A DNA stretch of 64,000 bases, taken from Actinomycetota bacterium (lineage in GTDB: Bacteria > Actinomycetota > Geothermincolia > Fen-727 > Anoxymicrobiaceae). A program made the translations under genes and the position numbers. Under the pieces are notes generated by a model that ran no database searches, was not told the DNA's origin, and saw only the letters and a program-made list of their open reading frames with translations. Positions 54,501-61,461 of the stretch are shown here, in pieces (the stretch's first letter is position 1; every line of letters begins with the position of its first letter). Location of the stretch: contig JAHJCO010000059.1 of assembly GCA_018831265.1 (NCBI GenBank), forward strand, positions 1 to 64,000, read 5' to 3'.

Positions 54501-54862
54501 AAACTCCTGTCACGAGCCACGTCGAGGCACCGGAGCAGGGCCAGGCGCACTGGTGGTCCATGGCAGGCTGGCTACTGGTTCCGGTCCTGGCGGCTCTGGC
54601 CTTCGTCCTGACCGGATACGAGGTCCTGCCCGCGGGGCTGGTGGCGGTCCTGGTCGTGATCATCCTGACCGGCCTCGACGCGAGGGTCCCCCTGGGTATG
54701 GCGCTACTCATGCTGCTGCTGTCTGCCGCGGCTGTTGTCCTGAACGGCAAGGCCACGGCCGACTGGTTCGCGTATGCGGCCTACTACTTCTATGCCATGG
54801 GGATGGCGCTGCTGCTCATCGAGAACGTCAGGAAGCGGCCCGGGAAACCCCCGGCGGACTGA
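51542..54862 (+). CDS. Giant polytopic membrane protein, GT-C-like, with C-terminal helix bundle fused
   Basis: 1106 residues. It is paralogous to 41540-44644 over its length: LMAVDMTWPNTLPRIQF in the first extracytoplasmic loop, about 13 helices (to residue 480), a CBM-like domain (about 695-846; NRNPGFEED to WFDDVRMY), then a terminal helix near 955. The last 110 residues are a further four-helix block equal to the separate gene 41202-41543. Thus a fusion here, or a split there. ATG 51542 has a GGGGGG string 14 bases upstream, longer than ideal. Membrane-embedded, extracytoplasmic catalysis assumed. Its stop abuts that of the acetyltransferase in TGATCA. Confidence 0.75.
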   Translation: MLVHREGRLRRAWGRVVQELAAREYRPLWHLLAALAIMLLALLLFHRHFGGRGTLMAVDMTWPNTLPRIQFRATNTWFPYGSVPNIYPLMWSYWVYPSSMLARLLHLSASQYMFCMFYGAFALAGISMYALTCRTVGQLRLREQADYAPYVAGVLAAVVYMYNPWSVQYLRPYFAYPIYATLPLLYLALEKTFDRPSARNVILFTLFISLVNTSHHLVWFLGLLFSYLLYFVVYNRLRREALIRAAKATLGIIALYLVVNALWTVPYVIAQATGRPFAAYYAPSYDLNALNILSQNNSMANNFRLLSTWAWKVEMLKSGVLLEALMFTLPVLAVLALFVLYRQVKRNDTVVFWGSVTAVALVLATGSKWILKDAYAWLVFKAPLHSAYGWMIRASERWLFFVPLFFALMIALLVVRLLPAGLTAGKATNGDGADSIQERPLERWRSLARGWLRIAAVILIAALVAVSLYPKARDDADSTFNPVRVPADYKGLDDYFSKQTGEPRPAWMPFFTARLFRYAWAPEKLVGPFSIITSNPNLNGQKEAVNEGSYYRWMEGLFLKDKIMPVQLISTDRTLKKDILSRLLEPFGADYLVYDTSVTGYDFGDAITGDRSLIPSFATRFLRTYRPDYNPGYIRGADTVVDARSFFDNLATFQATSEAATRGIAFTDGASYFGDVPRLGEWYHTVSIEDHLVLINRNPGFEEDGPSRMPPGWSEYSQNPLGHIAVDPGTGAAGGRSLEILNTSTETFDFTYVVGDEQAVEPGGICAVESRVRLRNAAWTTIEVQGYDQETGRWVGLTRCPNVRSGDCGWRHYYCSFWVPPGITRLRPLLEGGWARDPEEGSGISWFDDVRMYRLDEGYFESIEEKRAPPRVTYEKLSAERFKVSVRGATRPFVLVQSESFDRGWVARMSDGRTVDPIPMYSTINGFPIEGTGDLELTIEYLPQRWSYWGLAVTVLSLLLMCLFLALPFLRRKTGVASAADLGQIGETPVTSHVEAPEQGQAHWWSMAGWLLVPVLAALAFVLTGYEVLPAGLVAVLVVIILTGLDARVPLGMALLMLLLSAAAVVLNGKATADWFAYAAYYFYAMGMALLLIENVRKRPGKPPAD

Positions 54863-55483
54863 TCAGGTGGCGCGCTCCAGGGCGTCCACGTCGCCCGAGC
54901 ATAGCAGCCGGACGTTGCGCCTGACCTTCTCCTCCGGCCAGTCCCACCATCGTATCTCCAGCAGGCGGGCTATCTGCCTCTCGTCGAAGCGCTTGCGAAT
55001 GGTGCGGGCTGGGTTCCCGGCGACGATGGCATATGGCTCCACGTCAGATGTGACCACCGAGCCGGCGCCGATCACGGATCCATCCCCGATCGTGACGCCG
55101 GACATGATGATGACGTCGCTGCCGATCCAGACGTCGCTTCCTATCGTGACGTCCCCGTTCGTGGTCAGCGGATACCCCAGCCCCTCGGCCTCGGGCCAGC
55201 GCCGGTCTCCGGAGCTGAAAGGATAGAGAGCGATCCTGTCGAGGCGGTGGTTCCCGCCGAGGAAGATGGTGACGTTCCAGCCTATGGAGCAGTACCTGCC
55301 TATCCGGAGCTTCGCCTGGGGGAACACGACCCGCGGCGCTCCGTAGGTGTACTCGCCGACCTCGTAGCCGAGGGCCCGGTTACCCCAGCGGCTCAGCCAG
55401 CGGTAGGGGGCGGCACCGGCCCTCAGCACAGAGCAGGCCAGCCTGGTCCTGAGCGTCTTGCCGACGGGTCTGGTCTCGGCCAT
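54863..55483 (-). CDS. Left-handed beta-helix acetyltransferase (CatB/sugar O-acetyltransferase type)
   Basis: 206 residues. Hexapeptide repeats are clear from IGRYCSIGWNVTIFLGGNHRLD through NGDVTIGSDVWIGSDVIIMSGVTIGDGSVIGAGSVVTSDVEPYAIVAGNPAR (quoted in parts: VTIGSDVWIGSD, SGVTIGDGSVIGAG). GGNHRLD supplies the catalytic His as in xenobiotic and sugar acetyltransferases. Acetyl-CoA is the likely donor, with a nucleotide sugar or glycan acceptor. The order methyltransferase-acetyltransferase is duplicated in the window; in this copy the methyltransferase (55491-55745) has decayed while this gene is intact. Confidence 0.88.
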   Translation of the reverse strand: MAETRPVGKTLRTRLACSVLRAGAAPYRWLSRWGNRALGYEVGEYTYGAPRVVFPQAKLRIGRYCSIGWNVTIFLGGNHRLDRIALYPFSSGDRRWPEAEGLGYPLTTNGDVTIGSDVWIGSDVIIMSGVTIGDGSVIGAGSVVTSDVEPYAIVAGNPARTIRKRFDERQIARLLEIRWWDWPEEKVRRNVRLLCSGDVDALERAT

Positions 55484-55490
55484 GTGGTCT

Positions 55491-55745
55491 TCACTCCCTT
55501 GCGCCCGTGGCCGCCGGTGAGAGCGCCGGGGCGGATGTCCCTGCGGATTCCATGAGGACCGCGCAGTTCCAGGTCAGGAACTCCCGCAGTAGGGATACGC
55601 GGGCCAGGAACGCGAGCTGGGGTCCAGCACGCGAACGCCTGGAGCCAGCCGGACGCCAGCGCGCCGCTTCTTCGGCCTGTATGCAGTAGAATTCCTCGTC
55701 GTCGCCGTGCCTGAGGAACCTGGCAACCAGCTTGTGAAAGATCAT
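55491..55745 (-). pseudogene. Deleted relic of a class I methyltransferase
   Basis: A short frame MIFHKLVARFLRHGDDEEFYCIQ, AEEAARW matches the start of the methyltransferase at 49587-50336, and LLREFLTWNCAVLME matches its end. A 14-base deletion after the Trp codon shifts the frame, after which VRLAPGVRVLD can still be read in another frame, then about 490 bases that would hold the rest of the SAM domain are missing. The resulting 84-codon frame could be translated but lacks the whole catalytic core. Confidence 0.8.
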
Positions 55746-55767
55746 GTTCGAAGTATATCAGGGGGCG

Positions 55768-56508
55768 CTAAAAGGAGAGGATGAGGGTGCGCACGTTGAG
55801 GCCGATTATCAGCAGGCCGACCATCACCATGAGCGGACGCGGCGGCACCTTCTTGCACACGATCGCGGCGAGCGGCGCGGCGATCACCCCGCCGATGAGA
55901 AGCCCCGCGGTGATCTTCCAGAACCCCATATGTATCGTCGCGAAGAAGGTGGCCACCTGGGCGCATGTGACGAAGAACTCCGACGCGTTCACCGTGCCGA
56001 TGGTGTACCGGGGCTCGTGCCCGCGGGCGACCAGCGTGGAGGTGACGACCGGCCCCCAGCCACCGCCGCCTATCGCGTCGCAGGTCCCCCCCAGCAGGGC
56101 CAGTGGAATGACGTGCCAGGTGACCTCGTGCCTGGATTCCACGTGCCGGAACGCCTTGTAGATTATTATCAGCCCCATGAGGATGAGGTATACGGCTATG
56201 TACGGCTTCAGCTCGTCGCCGGGCAGCACGGACAGGACGTAGGCACCCAGGACGCCGCCGATGACCCCCGGGATCACCAGCCGGATGAAGAGGTCCTTGC
56301 GCACGTTCCCCATCTTCCAGTGCGACAGCCCCGAGACCGCGGTGGTGAACATCTCCGCGGTGTGCAGGCTCGCGCTGGCGTTCTTCGGCGGCACGCCGAC
56401 CGAGAGGAGCACCGCGTTCGATATCACCCCGTAGGCCATGCCCAGTGCGCCGTCCACCATCTGTGCCAGGAAACCGACCAGGATGAAGAAGAAGATGTTG
56501 TTGGCCAT
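55768..56508 (-). CDS. TSUP/TauE-SafE family transporter (sulfite or sulfate exporter type)
   Basis: 246 residues from ATG 56508, which has GGAGGAG upstream; GTG 56511 is less well placed. Two repeated halves of about four helices each with the family signatures FLAQMVDGALGMAYG and LGGTCDAIGGGGWGPV, the latter a conserved Gly-rich segment. Family members move sulfite, sulfonates or sulfur compounds across the membrane. Transcribed divergently from the sat cluster, with AT-rich palindromes in the intervening region, so joint control is likely. Confidence 0.88.
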   Translation of the reverse strand: MANNIFFFILVGFLAQMVDGALGMAYGVISNAVLLSVGVPPKNASASLHTAEMFTTAVSGLSHWKMGNVRKDLFIRLVIPGVIGGVLGAYVLSVLPGDELKPYIAVYLILMGLIIIYKAFRHVESRHEVTWHVIPLALLGGTCDAIGGGGWGPVVTSTLVARGHEPRYTIGTVNASEFFVTCAQVATFFATIHMGFWKITAGLLIGGVIAAPLAAIVCKKVPPRPLMVMVGLLIIGLNVRTLILSF

Positions 56509-56536
56509 CACTCCTCCCGCTCTGTGGCTCTAATGA

Positions 56537-56564
56537 CATATAATTATATGACATTATATATAAT
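56537..56564. promoter_or_regulatory. Two AT-rich palindromes in the divergent TSUP/sat promoter region
   Basis: CATATAATTATATG (56537-56550) and ATTATATATAAT (56553-56564) are perfect palindromes side by side, with ATGACAT repeated around them. Their AT content stands out against the GC-rich neighbourhood. They lie 28 bases upstream of the TSUP start. Possible operator for a sulfur-responsive regulator, or just a promoter core. Confidence 0.45.
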
Positions 56565-56575
56565 TGACTAGGAAC

Positions 56576-56604
56576 GGGGTCAGGCGGGAGTCTATTCACT
56601 TCGG
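56576..56604 (+). repeat. Single GGGGTCAGGCGG-type half element
   Basis: GGGGTCAGGCGGGAGTCTATT lies here with the head common to the palindromic families, but no inverted partner was found within a few hundred bases. Possibly a REP relic. Confidence 0.4.
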
Positions 56605-56729
56605 TGCGTGCAGGGCTAAGGACCGGGCTTCATGATTGCCGGGGCCTGCGCCATAGCCTAGAATCGCACCGGAGCAATGGTATCGCACCCCAATGGGACC
56701 GTTGAGCGCCGGAAGGCAGGTGTCAGTAG

Positions 56730-56963
56730 ATGGAAGGAAAGAAAGAAGAGGCCAGGTACACGTCAGTCTCCCTGCCGACCCCGCTGTTCGAGAAGATCAA
56801 GGAGAGGATAGAGGGCACGGGCTTCACCTCTGTCTCCAGCTACGTGGTCTACGTACTGAGGGAGGTCCTCTCCAAGGAAGCCGAGGAGAAGAGCGAGCCG
56901 TTCACCAGGGAGGACGAGGAGAGGGTCAAGGACAGGCTCCGGGCCCTGGGCTACCTGGATTAG
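56730..56963 (+). CDS. Small ribbon-helix-helix-like (CopG-type) protein
   Basis: 77 residues with a beta-strand start RYTSVSLPTPLFEKIKERI, then GTGFTSVSSYVVYVLREVL, matching the strand-helix-turn-helix pattern of RHH/CopG DNA-binding proteins. The C-terminal end (REDEERVKDRLRALGYLD) is a charged helix. Placed directly in front of sat and divergent from the TSUP transporter, so it is a candidate regulator of sulfate activation. The ribosome site is weak. The family is small and its DNA target unknown. Confidence 0.65.
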   Translation: MEGKKEEARYTSVSLPTPLFEKIKERIEGTGFTSVSSYVVYVLREVLSKEAEEKSEPFTREDEERVKDRLRALGYLD

Positions 56964-56974
56964 AGCCCCAGAAA

Positions 56975-57003
56975 TTCGCATCGGCGTCTGACCCCGATGC
57001 GAA
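56975..57003. repeat. Palindromic element, CGCATCGG family, copy 2
   Basis: TTCGCATCGG (56975-56984), loop CGTCTGACC, CCGATGCGAA (56994-57003). It is the complement of 22918-22948, identical across the whole core. It sits between the RHH-like gene and sat. Confidence 0.8.
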
Positions 57004-57021
57004 AATGGAAGGTCGGATCAA

Positions 57022-58176
57022 ATGCCACCACCCCACGGAGGAAAGCTCGTCGACCGCACCCTTACCGGTGCGGACCTGGACGATGCCGTCAAGAGGTCGA
57101 AGAGCCTCGAGCGCCTCACCGTCTCGACCGAGATGGCCCAGGAGGTCGAGAACATCGCCACCGGGGTCTACAGCCCCCTGACCGGCTTCATGGGCCCGGC
57201 CGAGCTCGACTCGGTCGTCGAGACCATGAGGCTCCCCGACGACACCCCCTGGACCCTGCCGGTCCTGCTCGACCTCGAGGAGTCCGCACGGATAGAGCCC
57301 GGCCGGGAGATCGCGCTGGTCGAGACTGCCGCGGGCGCCGACGGCCGGCCCTTCGCGCTCATGGAGGTGGAGGAGCTGTTCACCTTCGACAGGGAGCACG
57401 CCGCCTCACTCGTGTTCGGCACCACGGAGGAGGCCCACCCGGGGGTTGCCGCCATGATGGCCATGAAGCCGGTGATGGCGGGCGGCCCGATCCGGCTCCT
57501 GGAGAGGCGGCCGAGCGAGTTCTCCGCCTACAACCTCACCCCGCTGGAGACCAGGGTCCTGTTCAGGGAGAAGGGCTGGCGGCGCGTGGTCGGCTTCCAG
57601 ACGCGGAACGTCCCCCACCTCGGCCACGAGTACGTGCAGAAGACGGCGCTCACCTTCGCGGACGGCGTCTTCATCAATCCCGTCATAGGCAAGAAGAAGA
57701 AGGGTGACTTCACCGACGAGGTGATACTGGAGACCTGCAGGGCGCTGGCCGAGCACTACTACCTCAAGGAGCGTGCGGTCATAGCCATCCTCAGCTACCA
57801 GATGCGCTACGCGGGGCCTCGGGAGGCGATCTTCCACGCCATCGTGCGCAAGAACTTCGGCTGCACGCACTTCATCGTGGGGCGCGACCACGCCGGGGTG
57901 GGCTCCTACTACGGGCCGTTCGAGGCCCAGCAGATATTCGACCGGTTCCCCGATCTCGGCATCACCCCCGTGTTCTTCAACACCTTCGCCTGGTGTACGA
58001 AGTGCGGCGGGGTGGTAAACGAGAAGACCTGCCCCCACGAGGGCCCCGAGCGCATGGACTTCAGCGGGACGCGCATACGCGAGCTGCTCCTCGCCGGCCA
58101 GGTCCCTCCGCCCGAGCTGATGCGGCCCGAGGTCGCGCAAGTCATCCTCGCCTCGAGCAACCCCTTCGTGGAGTGA
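57022..58176 (+). CDS. sat: Sulfate adenylyltransferase (ATP sulfurylase)
   Basis: 384 residues. The active-site QTRN is at 193-196 in FQTRNVPHLGHE, with the HxxH-like motif following it, and GRDHAGVGSYYG is the second conserved loop. CTKCGG and CPHE make a zinc site as in bacterial and archaeal Sat. The length and layout fit the dissimilatory/homooligomeric Sat type, not CysDN. It makes APS from sulfate and ATP. cysC is two genes further on, so the pathway to PAPS is complete; no APS or PAPS reductase is nearby. GGAAGG stands 9 bases before ATG 57022. Confidence 0.93.
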   Translation: MPPPHGGKLVDRTLTGADLDDAVKRSKSLERLTVSTEMAQEVENIATGVYSPLTGFMGPAELDSVVETMRLPDDTPWTLPVLLDLEESARIEPGREIALVETAAGADGRPFALMEVEELFTFDREHAASLVFGTTEEAHPGVAAMMAMKPVMAGGPIRLLERRPSEFSAYNLTPLETRVLFREKGWRRVVGFQTRNVPHLGHEYVQKTALTFADGVFINPVIGKKKKGDFTDEVILETCRALAEHYYLKERAVIAILSYQMRYAGPREAIFHAIVRKNFGCTHFIVGRDHAGVGSYYGPFEAQQIFDRFPDLGITPVFFNTFAWCTKCGGVVNEKTCPHEGPERMDFSGTRIRELLLAGQVPPPELMRPEVAQVILASSNPFVE

Positions 58177-58180
58177 CACC

Positions 58181-59563
58181 GTGAGTGGCGGCAAGGTGCT
58201 CGTGATCGGGCTCGACTGCGCTTCCCCCGGGCTGCTTTTCGACCGGTTCGCGGGCGACCTGCCGAACCTCGAGTCACTGATGGCCCGCGGCGTCCACGGC
58301 GAGCTGGAGACCTGCGTCCCGCCGATAACCATCCCCGCCTGGCTGGTCATGTTCACGGGGCTCGACCCCGGCCAGCTGGGGCTCTACGGCTTCAGGCACC
58401 GTGTGGAGAGGTCCTACGACGGTGTCTGGGTCGCGAACTCCGAGCAGATATCGGCCCCGACCGTCTGGGACATCGCCGGGGCGAAGGGCCTTCGATGCTG
58501 CGTGGTGGCGGTGCCGCCGAGCTACCCGCCCTACCCGGTCAACGGCGACCTGGTCGGCTGCTTCCTGACACCCGACGGAAACAGCCGGTACACATACCCG
58601 GCCGGGCTCAAGGTCGAGCTGGAGGAGAACGGCCTTTCCTACGTGCCCGACGTGAAGTTCCGCGTCGAGGACAAGGAGGGGCTGCTCCGCGAGATCTACG
58701 ACATGTCGGCCGGGAGGTTCGACATCGTTGACTACCTGCTCGAGAACAGGGCCTGGGACCTGTTCGCCTTCGTGGAGATCGGGCTCGACCGAATCCACCA
58801 CGCTTTCTGGAAGTACCAGGACCCCGGTCACCACCTCTATCGCGCCGGCAACCCGTTCGAGGGGGCGGTGCGGGACTACTACCGGTTCCTCGACGAGAGG
58901 GTCGGCGGGATGCTGGAGCGCGTCGACGACGAAACGACGGTGCTGGTGGTCTCGGACCACGGCGCCAAGCGCATGAAGGGCGCCTTCTGCCTGAACCAGT
59001 GGCTCGTTGAACGGGGGTACCTGAAGCTCGCGGGCGAGCCGGAGGCCCCGACCTCCCTCGACGACCTGGAGGTGGACTGGGACGGCACCAGGGCCTGGGC
59101 CTGGGGCGGCTATTACGCGCGCGTGTTCATCAACCTGAAGGGGCGCGAGCCCTGCGGCGTGGTGGAGCCCGGTGAGTACGAGGCCTTCAGGGACGGCCTC
59201 CGCTCCGAGATCGAGGCCATCAAGGGCCCGGACGGCGAGGACCTCGACAACCGGGTGTGGATCCCGTCCGAGCTCTACGAGGAGACCAGGGGAGACCCGC
59301 CCGACCTGATGGTCTGCCTGGACGACCTGTACTGGCGGCCCGCCGGGACCGTGGGCCACCCGTCGCTGTACCTCTCCGAGAACGATACCGGGCCCGACGA
59401 CGCGGTGCACGACTGGAAGGGCGTCTACATAATGGCGGGACCGGGGGTGGAGGCAGGGGCACGACGCGACGCCTCCATCTACCAGGTGGCCCCGACGGTG
59501 CTCGAGGCCCTGGGCCTGGACGTCCCCGCATACATGAAAGCGGGGCTGAACAATACGGGATGA
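58181..59563 (+). CDS. AP-superfamily phosphodiesterase, sulfate-cluster copy
   Basis: 460 residues from GTG 58181, 4 bases after sat's stop. The N-terminus KVLVIGLDCASP has the first metal-binding Asp (D12); PPITIPAWLVMFTGLDPG is the nucleophile region; VVSDHGAKRM is the second metal site, and AVHDWKGVYIM near the end contributes a His. A paralogue of 44644-46218. In the sulfate cluster it might hydrolyse phosphate from a nucleotide (e.g. 3'-phosphoadenosine phosphate) or process a sulfated/phosphorylated glycan; neither can be confirmed. Cytoplasmic. Followed by the duplicated start region of cysC. Confidence 0.85.
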   Translation: MSGGKVLVIGLDCASPGLLFDRFAGDLPNLESLMARGVHGELETCVPPITIPAWLVMFTGLDPGQLGLYGFRHRVERSYDGVWVANSEQISAPTVWDIAGAKGLRCCVVAVPPSYPPYPVNGDLVGCFLTPDGNSRYTYPAGLKVELEENGLSYVPDVKFRVEDKEGLLREIYDMSAGRFDIVDYLLENRAWDLFAFVEIGLDRIHHAFWKYQDPGHHLYRAGNPFEGAVRDYYRFLDERVGGMLERVDDETTVLVVSDHGAKRMKGAFCLNQWLVERGYLKLAGEPEAPTSLDDLEVDWDGTRAWAWGGYYARVFINLKGREPCGVVEPGEYEAFRDGLRSEIEAIKGPDGEDLDNRVWIPSELYEETRGDPPDLMVCLDDLYWRPAGTVGHPSLYLSENDTGPDDAVHDWKGVYIMAGPGVEAGARRDASIYQVAPTVLEALGLDVPAYMKAGLNNTG

Positions 59564-59579
59564 AGAAGGAGAGACGTAG

Positions 59580-59678
59580 ATGAGTGAAGGTTACGTGAAA
59601 GATTACCTCAGACCTTTTCTTTCACGCGGATACCCGATAACCCACAGACCGTCGTTGCACTGCCAACTGCATATCTGA
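59580..59678 (+). other. 32-codon decoy frame from a duplicated cysC start
   Basis: ATGAGTGAAGGTTACGTG at 59580 repeats the beginning of cysC (ATGAGTGGAGGCTACGTG at 59733) including upstream CGTAG and an AGGAG ribosome site. The frame then runs through a CCTCAGACC element (DYLRPFLSRGY) and stops at 59678. If translated it would give a 32-residue peptide starting MSEGYV. Confidence 0.6.
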
Positions 59679-59717
59679 AGGAAAGAGATGAAAGTTTTGG
59701 TCTGAGGTTTTTTTTCA
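59596..59717. repeat. REPIN element, CCTCAGACC family, copy 2
   Basis: Left unit 59596-59624 (TGAAAGATTACCTCAGACC...) and inverted right unit 59689-59717 (...GGTCTGAGGTTTTTTTTCA) of 29 bases each, spacer 64 bases. Compared with copy 1, several substitutions occur in the A- and T-runs while CCTCAGACC is kept. It lies between two copies of the cysC start region. Confidence 0.8.
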
Positions 59718-59732
59718 GGAGGGAGTTCGTAG

Positions 59733-60269
59733 ATGAGTGGAGGCTACGTGGTGTGGCTGACCGGGCTGCCCTGCTCGGGCAAGACCACCATCGCGAGGAT
59801 GCTCGAGGAGCGCATGAAGGGCAACGGGGTCGGAGTCGAGGTCCTGGACGGAGACGAGGTGCGGCGCAACTTGAGCCCGGACCTGGGCTTTTCCAGGGAG
59901 GACCGGGAGGTCCACGCGAAGAGGGTGGCGTTCGTCAGCCGGCTGCTCTCGCGCAACGGTGTGGTGGCGGTCGTCGCGCTGATATCCCCCTACAACGCCT
60001 TCCGGCAGCACGTGCGCGACACGGTCACGAACTTCGTGGAGGTGTACGTCTCCTGCCCGGTCGAGGTGTGCATGGAGCGCGACGTGAAGGGCATGTACCG
60101 GAAGGCCCTCGCCGGCGAGATCAAGGAGTTCACGGGGGTGGACGACCCCTACGAGGAGCCGGAGAACCCCGAGATAGTGATAAGGTCACAGGAGATGTCG
60201 CCCACGGAGAGCGTGGACGCGATACTGTCCTGGCTGAGGGAGAATGACCTTTTCAACGGCACGGATTGA
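59733..60269 (+). CDS. cysC: Adenylyl-sulfate kinase
   Basis: 178 residues. Walker A GLPCSGKT at 11-18, LDGDEVRRNLSPDLGFSR for the APS-binding Asp-Gly-Asp and Arg pair, and then EVYVSCPVEVC, RDVKGMYRKALAGEIKEFTG and DDPYEEPENPE, all classic. It phosphorylates APS to PAPS. As no reductase is nearby, PAPS could feed sulfation of a surface glycan. ATG 59733 has CAGGAGGGAG upstream. The last 26 bases overlap the predicted acyltransferase start. Confidence 0.94.
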   Translation: MSGGYVVWLTGLPCSGKTTIARMLEERMKGNGVGVEVLDGDEVRRNLSPDLGFSREDREVHAKRVAFVSRLLSRNGVVAVVALISPYNAFRQHVRDTVTNFVEVYVSCPVEVCMERDVKGMYRKALAGEIKEFTGVDDPYEEPENPEIVIRSQEMSPTESVDAILSWLRENDLFNGTD

Positions 60270-61461
60270 CACGGAGAAACTGGTCGAGGCCTGGTCCGGT
60301 CGCATGAAGCGGGTCCGGCCCGCGCTGGACAGGCTGGCCCTGAAAGTACCGCGGGTCGGCCGGGCTCCCGGGCGCGACCTCGGGGTCGACGCCCTGCGCG
60401 GTATCACAATCCTGCTGGTAGTCCTCGGGCACGCCATAAGCGCGGCCGTCAATCTGCGCGCGACCTCACCGTATACGCTCCTCTACTCGATACACCGCTT
60501 CGTCTACGTGTTTCACATGCCCGCGTTCTTCCTGATAAGCGGTTACGTTCTCTATGGAAGACGCGTCAGGGTCGGGGACAGGGCCGTCAGACTGTTGCCG
60601 CCGTTCTTCGCCTGGATACCGCTGTACTTCCTGATGAACCACTATCTCTTCAACCGGACCATCCCATTCTGGACTGTCGTCAAGAACACGGTATTAGATC
60701 CCCGCATAGGGCTGTGGTTCCTGCCGACGCTGTTCCTGTGCTCGCTGCTGCTGATCCCTATCGCGTTCCTGAAGCAGGAGTTCCGCTGGCCGGAGGAAGC
60801 CACGCTCGCGGGTATCTTCGTAGTCGTGAACCTGCTGAAATGGAACTCACTCGGTTTCATGCAGATCAAATATTTCTTCTTCTTCTTCGCCCTGGGCTAC
60901 CTGGCCGCCAAGCACAGGGGCTGGATAGACGAAATCGGGAGAAAGCGCACAAACGCCCTGCTGCTGGTTTCCTCGGTTCTGTTCCTGCTCGGCTTCGCGG
61001 TCCTTTTCAACTACGGAAAGATCGACCCGTACCCGTTCCCGGTGTCGCTCTCCTGGCTGTTTAGCAAGCCGCTGGCATACCTGATCCGCTACGGGATGGC
61101 GCTTCTGGGCGTCCTTTTCCTGATAGGGGTCGTGAGGGCTTTGAAGGCCCCACGGGCCCGTACGGCCCTGGCGTGGTTCGGGCTGGTGACAATGGACATC
61201 TACGTGGCGCATGGGATCATGATGAGGCTGACGTTCGGAACGGGTGTGGTGAGGCTGGTGGTCTCATTTCTCAGCGGTGTCTTCCTCTCCCTGGCGCTCT
61301 CCTTCCTGGTGCTGCGGCAGACCTGGCCCACCGCGGTGGTGTTCCTTGGGATAAAGCCCGAGCCGGGGACGATGTTCCGCGGGAAGTTGGCTATGGCGCT
61401 CAGGCGACACCGGGCGCGAAAGGCCCCGGCGGCCGACGCGGACGGCGGGAGGGTCGCATGA
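60244..61461 (+). CDS. Membrane acyltransferase (Acyl_transf_3), sulfate-cluster copy
   Basis: 405 residues from ATG 60244 inside the cysC end; ATG 60304 is an alternative that avoids the overlap. The paralogue of 39777-41045: VDALRGITILLVVLGHAI, FHMPAFFLISGYVLYG, WFLPTLFLCSLLLIP, KYFFFFFALGYLAAKH and LAWFGLVTMDIYVAHG. About ten transmembrane helices. It should O-acylate sugars on a lipid-linked or exported glycan. Being in the same transcript as sat and cysC it links sulfate activation with surface-sugar decoration. Ends in a basic tail. Confidence 0.88.
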   Translation: MTFSTARIDTEKLVEAWSGRMKRVRPALDRLALKVPRVGRAPGRDLGVDALRGITILLVVLGHAISAAVNLRATSPYTLLYSIHRFVYVFHMPAFFLISGYVLYGRRVRVGDRAVRLLPPFFAWIPLYFLMNHYLFNRTIPFWTVVKNTVLDPRIGLWFLPTLFLCSLLLIPIAFLKQEFRWPEEATLAGIFVVVNLLKWNSLGFMQIKYFFFFFALGYLAAKHRGWIDEIGRKRTNALLLVSSVLFLLGFAVLFNYGKIDPYPFPVSLSWLFSKPLAYLIRYGMALLGVLFLIGVVRALKAPRARTALAWFGLVTMDIYVAHGIMMRLTFGTGVVRLVVSFLSGVFLSLALSFLVLRQTWPTAVVFLGIKPEPGTMFRGKLAMALRRHRARKAPAADADGGRVA

